Below are positions 1 to 6,523 of a stretch of DNA of 9,606 nucleotides, piece after piece. Location: positions 1 to 9,606 of the forward strand of contig JANQKX010000462.1 of NCBI GenBank assembly GCA_028280915.1. Reading direction: 5' to 3'. How positions within the stretch are numbered: the first letter of the stretch is position 1; each line of letters starts with the position of its first letter. The notes beneath the pieces are model-generated. The model ran no database searches. It worked only from the letters and a program-made list of their open reading frames with translations, and was not told the origin of the DNA. The translations under genes and the position numbers were made by a program. This stretch comes from Kiloniellaceae bacterium. Lineage in GTDB: Bacteria; Pseudomonadota; Alphaproteobacteria; Kiloniellales; Kiloniellaceae.

Positions 1-895
1 AGCCGGCCAGGGCCTCGGCGTTTTGCTGCACCACCGAGCCGGCCACCGTCGCCGGGCTCATGGCGCCGGCCAAGGTAAAGGGGGTGACGTTGACCGGCTG
101 GCCGGCCAGGGCCATCTCAATCAAACCGTCGGCCATGGCGCCGTCCAGCACCAGGGGGGAGTTGGTGTTGATGCCGGTGCAAAAGGCCGGCTTCTCCGCC
201 AGCTCTTCTTCGCTGACTCCCATGGCGATCTTGGCCATCTCGATGCAGTCCCGCGCCCGCTTGCGGGAGTTGAGCCAGGTCGGCTCCCAGCCCTTGTCCG
301 TGAGGGTGATCTGGGCATACATCATGTCCAGGTGGCGGGAATTGGCCGGCAGATCCAAGGGTTCCACCCCGGCGCCGCCGTCGTGGTGAAAGATGTTCAA
401 GGAATGGACCAGGCGCACCAGATTGCACACATCCTCATAGGTGCCTTCCCGCCGCCCCCGGTCCAGGTCCGAGACAAAAGGCGGACCGCAGACCGTGGCA
501 AACACCATGTTGTTGCCGCCCACGTTCAGGGACTTTTCCGGATTGCGGGCATGGACGGTGAATCCAGCGGGGATGTGGCCGATCATCTCCTCCACCAAGG
601 CCGGATCGAAGGTGACCACCTCACTCGCGCGGTCAACATCAGCCCCGATCCCTGTCAGCAAATCCAGGGCGCGCCCGTCGGTCACCTTCATGCCCACGTC
701 GCGCAGCACCTCCAAGGAAGCCTGGTGGATGGCCTCTATGTGGTCTTGGGACAGGATCTCAAAAGGCGGATAGGGATTGGCAACGGCGCGAAAGGGGGGC
801 TGCTTCAAGCCGGAATCCGCGGGCCGGCGCCGGCTCTGCCGTTTGGCGCGGCCTTCTGATCTAGAAGAACGAGATGATCTGGGCGAACGGGTCAT
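1..895 (-). CDS. MttB-superfamily corrinoid-dependent methyltransferase, C-terminus cut by window edge
   Basis: The 298 visible residues resemble the N-terminal part of the trimethylamine methyltransferase (MttB, COG5598) superfamily, whose members move a methyl group from a methylated amine to a corrinoid protein. After a basic Arg/Ser-rich leader (about residues 1-28) comes the family-like opening NPYPPFEIL and then LEVLRDVGMKV. The last part carries INTNSPLVLDGAMADGLIEM and GQPVNVTPFTLAGAMSPATVAGS, typical of the barrel core. The ATG at 895 has a GAGG (904-907) 8 nt upstream. Family members are about 480-520 residues, so roughly 200 are missing. True MttB has pyrrolysine (in-frame TAG) near residue 334, outside this window, so trimethylamine specificity cannot be separated from a non-pyrrolysine type such as the glycine betaine methyltransferase MtgB. 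It lies 167 bp downstream of the dehydrogenase gene on the same strand, so co-transcription is likely. Family call sure, substrate unknown. Confidence 0.88.
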   Translation of the reverse strand, partial: MTRSPRSSRSSRSEGRAKRQSRRRPADSGLKQPPFRAVANPYPPFEILSQDHIEAIHQASLEVLRDVGMKVTDGRALDLLTGIGADVDRASEVVTFDPALVEEMIGHIPAGFTVHARNPEKSLNVGGNNMVFATVCGPPFVSDLDRGRREGTYEDVCNLVRLVHSLNIFHHDGGAGVEPLDLPANSRHLDMMYAQITLTDKGWEPTWLNSRKRARDCIEMAKIAMGVSEEELAEKPAFCTGINTNSPLVLDGAMADGLIEMALAGQPVNVTPFTLAGAMSPATVAGSVVQQNAEALAG

Positions 896-1062
896 GGGGA
901 GATCCTCGGGATAAGGGGACACAACGGCTCTGTTGCAGCCAGGCGGTCGCGCCCGGCAGGTCCATTACCGCTCAGCCCCTGCCCAGGTCTCCGCGCGCAT
1001 GATTTGGTGGCAATAGGTTCGGTCCCGCATGGCCCTTGATCCGATCGCTGCTCGTCTTGGAC
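896..1062. other. Intergenic spacer between dehydrogenase and MttB-like gene
   Basis: This 167-bp spacer separates two genes read in the same direction. I see no convincing promoter or terminator hairpin with a T-run. The only site I can support is the GAGG ribosome binding site of the MttB-like gene at 904-907. Read-through from the dehydrogenase gene is the simplest explanation. The ATG-initiated short frame in this spacer (minus strand) runs into the MttB-like gene out of frame and shows no family resemblance. Confidence 0.5.
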
Positions 1063-3483
1063 CTATGCTCGCATCCGCGTGCCGTCCGGGTCAAGCAGGG
1101 GCGCGTCATGCAAGACGGCCGGACGTTGATCACCCAGGATCTCGATGGTGAAACCCGGGCCGGGCACGGCCGTTTGCGGGTCCACGTAAGCAAGGGCGAT
1201 ATGTTCGCCGACGGTGGCGCCGTAGCCGCCCGAGGACACATAGCCGACCCACTGACCGTCCTTGAACACCGCCTCGTCGCCCCAGACACAAGCCTCTCCC
1301 GCATCCACCGTGAAGGTGACGCGGGTCTCCCGCAGAGGGGCGTCCTTCAGCTCGAGCGCGGCGGCCTTGCCGACAAAATCCGCCTTGCCCGTGGCAATAA
1401 AGCGTCCCACACCGGCTTCATAGGGCGTGTAGTCGGGGGAAAGTTCCGTGCCCCAGGCGGGGAAGCTCTTTTCCAGGCGGGTCATCATCAAGGCCCGCGT
1501 GCCCGTCAGGCAGAGGCCCAGGCTCTCTCCGGCGGTGCAGAGCAGGTCGAAAAGCGCCGGCTGGTCCGCGCGGGGGCAATAAAATTCATAACCGCATTCC
1601 CCCGTGAAGGAGACCCGCAGGGCAATCACGTCATCGACCCCGCCGAGCGATAGGCGCCCACCTGTCATGAAAGGGAAGGCCTCGGTGGTGACATCGGCCT
1701 CCGCCACCTTCGCCAGCAAGGCCTGTGCCGCGGGGCCGGCGATGTGGAGGCCCGCGTGGTCATGGGAGAGATTTTCGATGACAACACCCTCGGCGGGCAG
1801 GAACCGGGCGAAGTGGCGCTCGAACGCCAACTGCATCACATCGGCGCCCAGGACATAAAACTGATCCTCGCCCAGGCGGGTGATGGAAAAGTCGCCGATC
1901 AGGCGGCCCCGCTCACTGAGCATGGGGGAGAGCACCATGCGGCCCGTGGCCGCGGGCATCTTGTTGGCCATGACCTGGTTCAGCCAGTCTTCCGCCCGGG
2001 GGCCGGAGACCATGAACTTAGCCATGGCGGAGAATTCCATCAGGCCCACGCCGTCGCGCAGGCGACGGCCTTCGTCGGCCACGGGCTGCCACCAGTTCGG
2101 CTGGCCGAAGGTCAGGTTGTCCTCTGCGGGGCTGCCCGCGGGCGCGAACCACAAGGGATGCTCCTGGCCGAAGCTGGCGCCAAAGACCCCGTTCGCCGCC
2201 GCCAGGCGGTCGTAAACCGGCGGCGTGGTGATGGGCCGGCCCACCTCGAACTCCTGATAGGGGTATATGCGATCGGAGCGGTGTTCGTAAAAATAGCCGG
2301 TCAGCGCCTTGGTATAGGCGGTGTCGGCCCAGTCGCCATAGCGGGCCACGTCCCAGCAGAAGATGTCGAAGGGCGGCTCGCCTTCCACGATCCAATCGGC
2401 CATGACCATGCCGATACCGGCCCCTTGATTGAAACCGGTCATGACCCCGTTGGCGCAGAAGTAGTTCGTCAGCTTGGGGTGGGGGCCGAGCAGGGGCCCC
2501 AGGTCGGGGGAAAAAATCATCGGCCCGTTGATCACCCGCTTCACCCCGGCGGTGGCGATACAGGGCATGACCTCGACGGCCTTTTCGAAATTGACCTCCA
2601 TGCGCGACAGATCGTCGGGCAGCAATTCGTGGCCGAAATCCTGGGGCGTGCCCCCTTCGGCCCAGTGGACGCAGTGGGACTCATAGGCGCCCAGAAGCAG
2701 GCCTTGCCCTTCCTGCCGGGCATAGATGTTGTATTCCCCGTCGTTGATCTGGGGCAGCTCCCGGTCCAGCGCCTGGATTTCCGGCACGGTCTCGGTGACC
2801 AGGTAGTGGTGCTCCACCGGCATGAGGGGTAGGCTGATCCCGGCCAGGGCCGCCACTTCCCGGCCCCAGAGGCCGGCCGCGTTGACCACCTTCTCCGCTT
2901 CGATGGTGCCGTTTTGGGTCACCACCTGCCAATGGCCGTTGGGCAGGGGATTGGTCTCGATCACCGGGTTGTGCCGCACGATGGTGGCGCCCAGCTTGCG
3001 CGCGGCGGCGGCGAAGGCCTGGGTGGCGCTGGCCGGGTCCACGTGGCCGCCCTCTTCCTCCCACAGAGCGCCGACCAGGGGCGCGGTTTCCAGAATGGGC
3101 GCCTTTTCCCTGGCTTCTTCCAGCGAGATAAAATCGGACTCGATGCCCAGGCGGCGGCAGGCGCTTTGCATCTGGCGCAGAAAATCCATCTCTTCGTGAT
3201 TGCGGCACAGCATCAGCCCGCCGGTATCGTGAAAGCCACAGGACTGGCCGCTTTCCTGTTCCAGTTTGGGGTAGATCTCGAAGGTGTACTTCTGCAGGGC
3301 AGCCACCGCATTGGGCCGGGTCACGGTGAAAAGGCCCCCCGCGGCGTGCCAGGACGAGCCCGAGGTCAGTTCCTGACGCTCGATCAGCATCACGTCCTGC
3401 CAGCCTTTTTTGGCCAGGTGATACAAGATGCTGCACCCGGTGACGCCGCCGCCGATCACCACCACCCGCGCTGTCGTTTGCAT
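1063..3483 (-). CDS. FAD-dependent dimethylglycine/sarcosine-dehydrogenase-like oxidoreductase with C-terminal GcvT domain
   Basis: This 806-residue protein has the full architecture of mitochondrial-type dimethylglycine/sarcosine dehydrogenases. It starts with a Rossmann FAD motif, VVVIGGGVTGCS (about 7-18). SGSSWHAAGG follows; its His46 aligns with the histidine that covalently binds FAD in this family. The DAO fold runs to about residue 368 (NAAGLWGREVAALAG and PVEHHYLVTE are typical). A linker domain with FGASFGQEHPLWFAPAG (about 370-460) comes next. The GcvT folate-binding module ends the protein, with SPMLSERGRLIGDFSITRL, GTRALMMTRLEKSFPAWG and LSPDYTPYEAGVGRF, plus a GcvT C-terminal barrel from about 705. 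Such enzymes oxidise an N-methyl group and pass the one-carbon unit to tetrahydrofolate. The exact substrate (dimethylglycine, sarcosine or another methylamine) cannot be read. I chose the ATG at 3483 because a GGAGG (3491-3495) lies 7 nt upstream; a GTG at 3489 would nearly touch it. Confidence 0.93.
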   Translation of the reverse strand: MQTTARVVVIGGGVTGCSILYHLAKKGWQDVMLIERQELTSGSSWHAAGGLFTVTRPNAVAALQKYTFEIYPKLEQESGQSCGFHDTGGLMLCRNHEEMDFLRQMQSACRRLGIESDFISLEEAREKAPILETAPLVGALWEEEGGHVDPASATQAFAAAARKLGATIVRHNPVIETNPLPNGHWQVVTQNGTIEAEKVVNAAGLWGREVAALAGISLPLMPVEHHYLVTETVPEIQALDRELPQINDGEYNIYARQEGQGLLLGAYESHCVHWAEGGTPQDFGHELLPDDLSRMEVNFEKAVEVMPCIATAGVKRVINGPMIFSPDLGPLLGPHPKLTNYFCANGVMTGFNQGAGIGMVMADWIVEGEPPFDIFCWDVARYGDWADTAYTKALTGYFYEHRSDRIYPYQEFEVGRPITTPPVYDRLAAANGVFGASFGQEHPLWFAPAGSPAEDNLTFGQPNWWQPVADEGRRLRDGVGLMEFSAMAKFMVSGPRAEDWLNQVMANKMPAATGRMVLSPMLSERGRLIGDFSITRLGEDQFYVLGADVMQLAFERHFARFLPAEGVVIENLSHDHAGLHIAGPAAQALLAKVAEADVTTEAFPFMTGGRLSLGGVDDVIALRVSFTGECGYEFYCPRADQPALFDLLCTAGESLGLCLTGTRALMMTRLEKSFPAWGTELSPDYTPYEAGVGRFIATGKADFVGKAAALELKDAPLRETRVTFTVDAGEACVWGDEAVFKDGQWVGYVSSGGYGATVGEHIALAYVDPQTAVPGPGFTIEILGDQRPAVLHDAPLLDPDGTRMRA

Positions 3484-3489
3484 GGCCAC

Positions 3490-3496
3490 CCCTCCC
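3490..3496 (-). promoter_or_regulatory. Ribosome binding site deciding the dehydrogenase start
   Basis: On the minus strand the sequence reads GGGAGGG GTG GCC ATG. The Shine-Dalgarno core is directly against the GTG but 6-7 nt from the ATG, so translation should start at the ATG (3483), two codons shorter than the longest open frame. Confidence 0.65.
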
Positions 3497-3568
3497 GGTC
3501 AAGGACGCTTTAGCCGTCGTCCCATCATGGCTCCTTTGCCCATCGCTTGGCAATCGGAGCGACGATTT

Positions 3569-3584
3569 AATTGTGATCACAGTT
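3569..3584. promoter_or_regulatory. Palindromic operator candidate, copy 1 (TGTGATCACA core)
   Basis: AATTGTGATCACAGTT matches its own reverse complement in 7 of 8 base pairs. It shares the core TTGTGATCACA/CTGTGATCACA with a second copy at 3693-3708, and the two centres are 124 bp apart. It sits about 86 bp upstream of the dehydrogenase start, in the only space that can hold that gene's own promoter. Half-site TGTGA with no spacer suits a dimeric helix-turn-helix regulator. It is not a CRP site, which needs 6 bp between half-sites. AraC-type regulators usually bind direct repeats, so the cognate factor may be encoded elsewhere. Confidence 0.6.
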
Positions 3585-3692
3585 TGAGTCGTTATGGCAC
3601 AGACGGCCAAAGCACATCAACTGGATTTTGCTTTCCGGGATAGAATCACTTCGGGGCGAGTTAAAAGGGCCAGGGCCACATCTCCGTTCAAT

Positions 3693-3708
3693 AACTGTGA
3701 TCACAGTT
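3693..3708. promoter_or_regulatory. Palindromic operator candidate, copy 2 (perfect 16-bp palindrome)
   Basis: AACTGTGATCACAGTT is a perfect 16-bp palindrome just downstream of the AraC-family gene (about 50 bp past its stop) and about 210 bp upstream of the dehydrogenase start. A near-identical copy lies 124 bp away at 3569-3584. Paired operators at roughly a whole number of helical turns would allow looping between bound dimers. That is inference from spacing alone. Confidence 0.65.
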
Positions 3709-3741
3709 TATCGAACCCCTGGAAAGGAGGCCAGGTGAAGC

Positions 3742-3759
3742 GAGGCGCGCTGGCGCCTC
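3742..3759 (-). terminator. GC-rich hairpin at the end of the AraC-family gene, possible terminator
   Basis: GAGGCGC and GCGCCTC form a perfect 7-bp stem with a 4-nt loop, overlapping the stop codon of the AraC-family gene. No T-run follows on the minus strand, so it is not a canonical intrinsic terminator. It could be a weak or Rho-assisted one, or simply an mRNA end structure. Confidence 0.3.
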
Positions 3760-4720
3760 AGAGCCAGTCGTGGGCGCTGGCCTGCCCCGGCTGGGCGCCG
3801 CGGGGCGCGCCAGGCTGCGGGGCGCCGGCGGGATGGTTATGGCGGCCGCGGCCGGGCACCCGGTCGAATTCCATGCGGTAGCGCCGGGAAAAATGGGACA
3901 GGGAGACAAATCCACAGGCCATGGCCACCTCGGAGATCTGCATGTCCGTGCCTTCCACCAGAGCCCGGGCCCTTTTCAAGCGCAGGCGCATGTAATAGGT
4001 GGAGGGGCTCTCCTCCAGGTGCTCACGGAACAAGCGTTGCAGCTGGCGCGGCGACAATTCGATGGATTGAGCCAGCCAATCGAGGGAAACCGGGGTTTCC
4101 AGGTTCTCCTCCATGACCGTGATGGCCGCCGCCAGCTTGGGGTGAAGAGATTTGTAGCCGGCACGGCGCAGATTGCCTTGCGGCTCATGGCTGGCGCGCA
4201 CCCGATCCAGACAGAGAGCATCGGCGATCTGATTGGCCAATACCTGGCCGTGATCCTGTTCGATCAGACGAATGGCCAGATCAGCGGTGGCCAGCTGGCC
4301 GCAACAGCTGAAACGCTTGCGGTCGATGATAAAGCAGCTGTCCACAATGTCGATCTGGGGATTGAGCTCGCGGAAGCAATCGGCGGCGTCCCACGGCACC
4401 GCGGCCTTGTGCCCGGAAAAGAGGCCCGCCTGCGCCAGCAAAAAGGCCCCTTGACCCACGCTGCCCACGCGCCGGCCCGTGACCGAAAGCTTGCGCAGCT
4501 GGGCGGCCGGATCCTGCGCCGAGATACCGGGGCGGCCGGCTTTGCCGAACACCACGGCCGTGTCCACGTTCCAGTTTTCCTCCGGCCGGTTGGGATCCAG
4601 TTCTCGCCACACATAAAGGCTGCGGCCCGCCAGTTTGTTGGCGGTCTTCAATGCCTCGACCAGCAGCATGACCTCCAGCGTATTGTCGTCTTGGGAGAGC
4701 AGTAAGCCAATCTGGTGCAT
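3758..4720 (-). CDS. AraC-family transcriptional regulator with class I amidotransferase-like sensor (GlxA/GbdR type)
   Basis: This 320-residue regulator has an N-terminal DJ-1/PfpI-like (class I glutamine amidotransferase) domain at about 1-165 and an AraC-type double helix-turn-helix at about 200-288. LDWLAQSIELSPRQLQRLFREHL is the first helix-turn-helix, and ISEVAMACGFVSLSHFSRRYR the second. At the nucleophile elbow the sequence reads GSVGQGAFLLA; glycine stands where catalytic members have cysteine, so the domain is probably a ligand sensor. Known relatives (GbdR, CdhR) sense glycine betaine, dimethylglycine or carnitine, which fits the dehydrogenase and MttB-like genes downstream. The C-terminus carries an odd Pro/Gly/Ala-rich tail of about 30 residues. 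I chose the ATG at 4720, preceded by GGAAGGAA. A GTG at 4741 would place that site inside the gene. The ligand is inferred only. Confidence 0.9.
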   Translation of the reverse strand: MHQIGLLLSQDDNTLEVMLLVEALKTANKLAGRSLYVWRELDPNRPEENWNVDTAVVFGKAGRPGISAQDPAAQLRKLSVTGRRVGSVGQGAFLLAQAGLFSGHKAAVPWDAADCFRELNPQIDIVDSCFIIDRKRFSCCGQLATADLAIRLIEQDHGQVLANQIADALCLDRVRASHEPQGNLRRAGYKSLHPKLAAAITVMEENLETPVSLDWLAQSIELSPRQLQRLFREHLEESPSTYYMRLRLKRARALVEGTDMQISEVAMACGFVSLSHFSRRYRMEFDRVPGRGRHNHPAGAPQPGAPRGAQPGQASAHDWL

Positions 4721-4726
4721 TGTCGT

Positions 4727-4734
4727 TTCCTTCC
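4727..4734 (-). promoter_or_regulatory. Ribosome binding site deciding the AraC-family gene start
   Basis: On the minus strand GGAAGGAA lies 6 nt before the ATG at 4720. The longer open frame from the GTG at 4741 would contain this site within its coding sequence, so the shorter start is preferred. Confidence 0.6.
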
Positions 4735-4766
4735 CTGTCACACGGCGCCGAAGTGCCGGAGCCTAA

Positions 4767-4793
4767 AAATCCATTTTCTTAGGAAACGGATTT
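4767..4793. promoter_or_regulatory. 27-bp near-palindrome in the divergent regulator intergenic region
   Basis: The 13-nt arms AAATCCATTTTCT and AGGAAACGGATTT flank a single central T. They are complementary at 11 of 13 positions, including the outer six (AAATCC/GGATTT). The site lies 46 bp upstream of the AraC-family ATG and 51 bp upstream of the LysR-family ATG, where a shared operator would be expected. LysR-type regulators commonly bind such dyads next to their own divergent gene, so the GcvA-like protein is the first candidate. Function is inferred from position and symmetry. Confidence 0.55.
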
Positions 4794-4844
4794 CACTATG
4801 GTCTGTAAACGGCACAAATTCTCATCGAGGTATCAAAAAAATTA

Positions 4845-5768
4845 ATGACGAGCCTGAGAGTGCGCTTGCCCCCGGCGAATTGTTTGGTGGCCTTTGAAGC
4901 GGCCGCGCGCCAGCTAAACTTCACGCGTGCGGCGCGGGAACTCAATGTGACGCAAGCTGCCGTCAGCCACCAAATTCAGGTCCTTGAGGGCCATCTGGGA
5001 TTAAAAGTTTTTGACCGGCAGCCCCGCGGCCTGGCCCTCACGGCGGAGGGGTTCCGGCTGCAAAAGGCCGTGACCATGGGTCTGGAGCATATCGCGGCGA
5101 CGGTTGAGGACATCACGCGTGTGCGCAATCCCAAGGAGTTGACGGTTTCCACCAGCGTGACCTTCGCCAACTATTGGCTCATGTCGCGCATCTCCAAGTT
5201 TCGGGCCAAGCACCCGGATGTGGATCTGAGAATGGTGGCTTCCGCGCCCATCCGCAACCTGGCCGCAGAGGGCATTGACGTGGCGGTTCGCTACGGATCA
5301 GGAGATTGGCCGCGGGTTAACGCGGTTCACTTGTTCGACAACGAGGTCTTTCCCGTCTGCTCGCCGGGCTATCTCAAAAAACGGGGCAAGATTCGAGACC
5401 TGAAGGCGCTTTTGGACGAGACCCTCATTCACCTGATCGAGCCGGACCGCAACTGGGTGACCTGGAGTTCTTGGTTCGGGGCCATGGGCGTTGCGGGCAA
5501 GCCGACCACGCGGGGGCTGGAATTCGACAATTACCTGGTGCTCATCCAAGCGGTCTTGGACGGTCAGGGCATCGCCCTGGGAGGCGGACGTTTGGCGGAA
5601 AACTTCCTGGCCCAAGGTCTTTTGGTGCGCCCGGCGGAAGCGACCTTGCGCACCGAGGGCGCCTTTTACGTCTTGACCCCGACGGAGGTGCCGCTGCGCG
5701 AACCGGCAAAACGATTCAGGGAATGGATCTTGTCCGAGGCCAGCGACGAGCGTCCCGATTCTCCGTGA
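4845..5768 (+). CDS. LysR-family transcriptional regulator, GcvA-like
   Basis: This 307-residue protein opens with RLPPANCLVAFEAAARQLNFTRAARELNVTQAAVSHQI, the winged helix-turn-helix of LysR regulators in the form seen in the GcvA group, followed by LEGHLGLKVFDRQPRGLALTAEG. A linker helix (about 65-90) leads to the periplasmic-binding-protein-like effector domain, which includes TVSTSVTFANYWLMSRISKF and GIDVAVRYGSGDWP. Length is normal for the family. The ATG at 4845 gives the usual short N-terminus; the GAGG at 4827-4830 is rather far away (14 nt). The gene is transcribed away from the AraC-family gene across a 124-bp intergenic region holding a near-palindrome, the classic LysR layout. In Escherichia coli GcvA controls glycine cleavage genes, which fits a one-carbon/glycine role here, but the target and ligand are not shown by the sequence. 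Confidence 0.92.
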   Translation: MTSLRVRLPPANCLVAFEAAARQLNFTRAARELNVTQAAVSHQIQVLEGHLGLKVFDRQPRGLALTAEGFRLQKAVTMGLEHIAATVEDITRVRNPKELTVSTSVTFANYWLMSRISKFRAKHPDVDLRMVASAPIRNLAAEGIDVAVRYGSGDWPRVNAVHLFDNEVFPVCSPGYLKKRGKIRDLKALLDETLIHLIEPDRNWVTWSSWFGAMGVAGKPTTRGLEFDNYLVLIQAVLDGQGIALGGGRLAENFLAQGLLVRPAEATLRTEGAFYVLTPTEVPLREPAKRFREWILSEASDERPDSP

Positions 5769-5834
5769 GAGAGGGACCCAAGAGATGATCGACCGACTTC
5801 AGGGTCGTTTCCCGACGAAGCCGAAACAATCGAA

Positions 5835-6206
5835 TTAGGAATCGCCTTCGCTTAAGTGCCGCGCCAATTTGGCGTAAAGCAAATCCTCGTCGATGGGCTT
5901 GGTGATGTAATCATCGCAGCCGCTTTCCAGGGTGCGTTCCCGGTCGCCCTGCATGGCATGGGCCGTGACCGCGATGATGGGAATGTGGGCCAAGTCCGAC
6001 TGGGCCTTGATCTGGCGCGAGGCTTCCCAGCCGTCCATGACCGGCAGGGACAGGTCCATCAAGATCAGGTCGGGCTTTTCTTCCCCCGCCTTTTGCACGC
6101 TCTCGGCCCCATCGCCGGCCGTTATGATGGTGTAGTGATCCTCCAACAGCTGGACCAAAAGATCCAAATTGAAAGCGACGTCTTCGACGATCAAAATTTT
6201 TTTCAT
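5835..6206 (-). CDS. Single-domain response regulator (CheY/DivK-like receiver)
   Basis: The 123-residue protein is a receiver domain with no output domain. It opens with MKKILIVEDVAFNLDLL, where Glu8 and Asp9 form the acidic pocket. Asp51 in LILMDLSLPVMDGWEA is the phosphorylation site. Thr81 (IIAVTAHAM) and Lys103 (DDYITKPID) complete the active site, so it should be phosphorylated normally. The motif VTAHAM...GCDDYITKPI is typical of DivK-like regulators and of receivers linked to hybrid histidine kinases. An AAGGAAG lies about 8 nt before the ATG. No kinase or phosphotransfer gene is nearby, so it is an orphan whose partner is unknown. It converges with the LysR gene (66 bp between stops) and is probably transcribed alone, because a strong terminator lies upstream of it. 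It may act through protein contacts, as DivK does. Confidence 0.93.
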   Translation of the reverse strand: MKKILIVEDVAFNLDLLVQLLEDHYTIITAGDGAESVQKAGEEKPDLILMDLSLPVMDGWEASRQIKAQSDLAHIPIIAVTAHAMQGDRERTLESGCDDYITKPIDEDLLYAKLARHLSEGDS

Positions 6207-6434
6207 TCAGCCGCTTCCTTCCGGTTAAGCCTTGGGGTCCCAGATAGCGCGGCATGGTGTTGCCCTTAGGGGGCCGCTCAATCTGCACATGGAATGCCCA
6301 GTCCTTGATGATCACGGATGATCGCGCGGCTGGACGGTTTACGCAAGGTTTGCGCCCAAGTTTGGCGGCACGGCGTACTCTTGGTGCCTACCAAATCCGA
6401 TTTCCGGTGAACGCACCATGGGAACGCATGCGGC
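6207..6434. other. Intergenic region upstream of the response regulator
   Basis: About 230 bp separate the response regulator start from the terminator of the RTX gene. The region must hold the promoter of the response regulator on the minus strand, but I cannot point to a convincing -35/-10 pair. Open frames here lack family resemblance, and one runs into the response regulator out of frame. The only ribosome binding site I support is the AAGGAAG just before 6206. Confidence 0.5.
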
Positions 6435-6476
6435 AAAAAAAATCGGGAACCGGACCTTTCGGCCTGGTTCCCGATT
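6435..6476 (-). terminator. Strong intrinsic terminator of the RTX gene
   Basis: On the minus strand, a stem of 11 perfect pairs (AATCGGGAACC with GGTTCCCGATT) is extended by a G-T and a G-C pair, then, past one mismatch, by two G-C pairs closing a 4-nt loop. It is directly followed by eight Ts (6442-6435 in minus-strand order). It lies about 48 bp past the RTX stop codon, exactly where a Rho-independent terminator should be, and insulates the response regulator downstream. Confidence 0.92.
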
Positions 6477-6523
6477 CAACCGATTATGAACCGCGGGTCG
6501 CGGCCCATTACCTGTAGAAAGTG

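Noticed and set aside
23..859. Plus-strand open frame of 278 codons opposite the MttB-like gene
   Set aside because: The minus strand encodes a clear MttB-superfamily protein over the same bases; the plus-strand product is His/Gln/Gly-rich and unrecognisable.
1744..2832. Plus-strand open frame of 362 codons opposite the dehydrogenase gene
   Set aside because: It is fully antisense to a strongly supported gene, has low-complexity Gly/His/Arg-rich composition and no family motif; high GC alone keeps such frames open.
3569..3584. CRP/FNR-type binding site
   Set aside because: The half-sites TGTGA and TCACA abut directly; CRP sites need a 6-bp spacer and FNR sites a TTGAT-N4-ATCAA pattern.
3735..3881. 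Plus-strand GTG frame with a perfect-looking AAAGGAGG site at 3723-3730
   Set aside because: Only 48 codons, antisense to the tail of the AraC-family gene, Gly/Ala/Pro/Trp-rich product without similarity; the purine run is probably chance.
5790..5807. Terminator between the convergent LysR and response regulator genes
   Set aside because: The best hairpin has only a 5-bp stem (CGACC/GGTCG) with an 8-nt loop and just three Ts after it; too weak to call.
5911..6315. Minus-strand 134-codon open frame overlapping the response regulator out of frame
   Set aside because: The receiver-domain frame with all conserved residues occupies the same bases; the first 40 codons upstream carry no recognisable domain.
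6254..6517. Plus-strand 87-codon open frame across the terminator region
   Set aside because: It runs straight through the strong minus-strand terminator hairpin, lacks a clear ribosome binding site and resembles no known protein.
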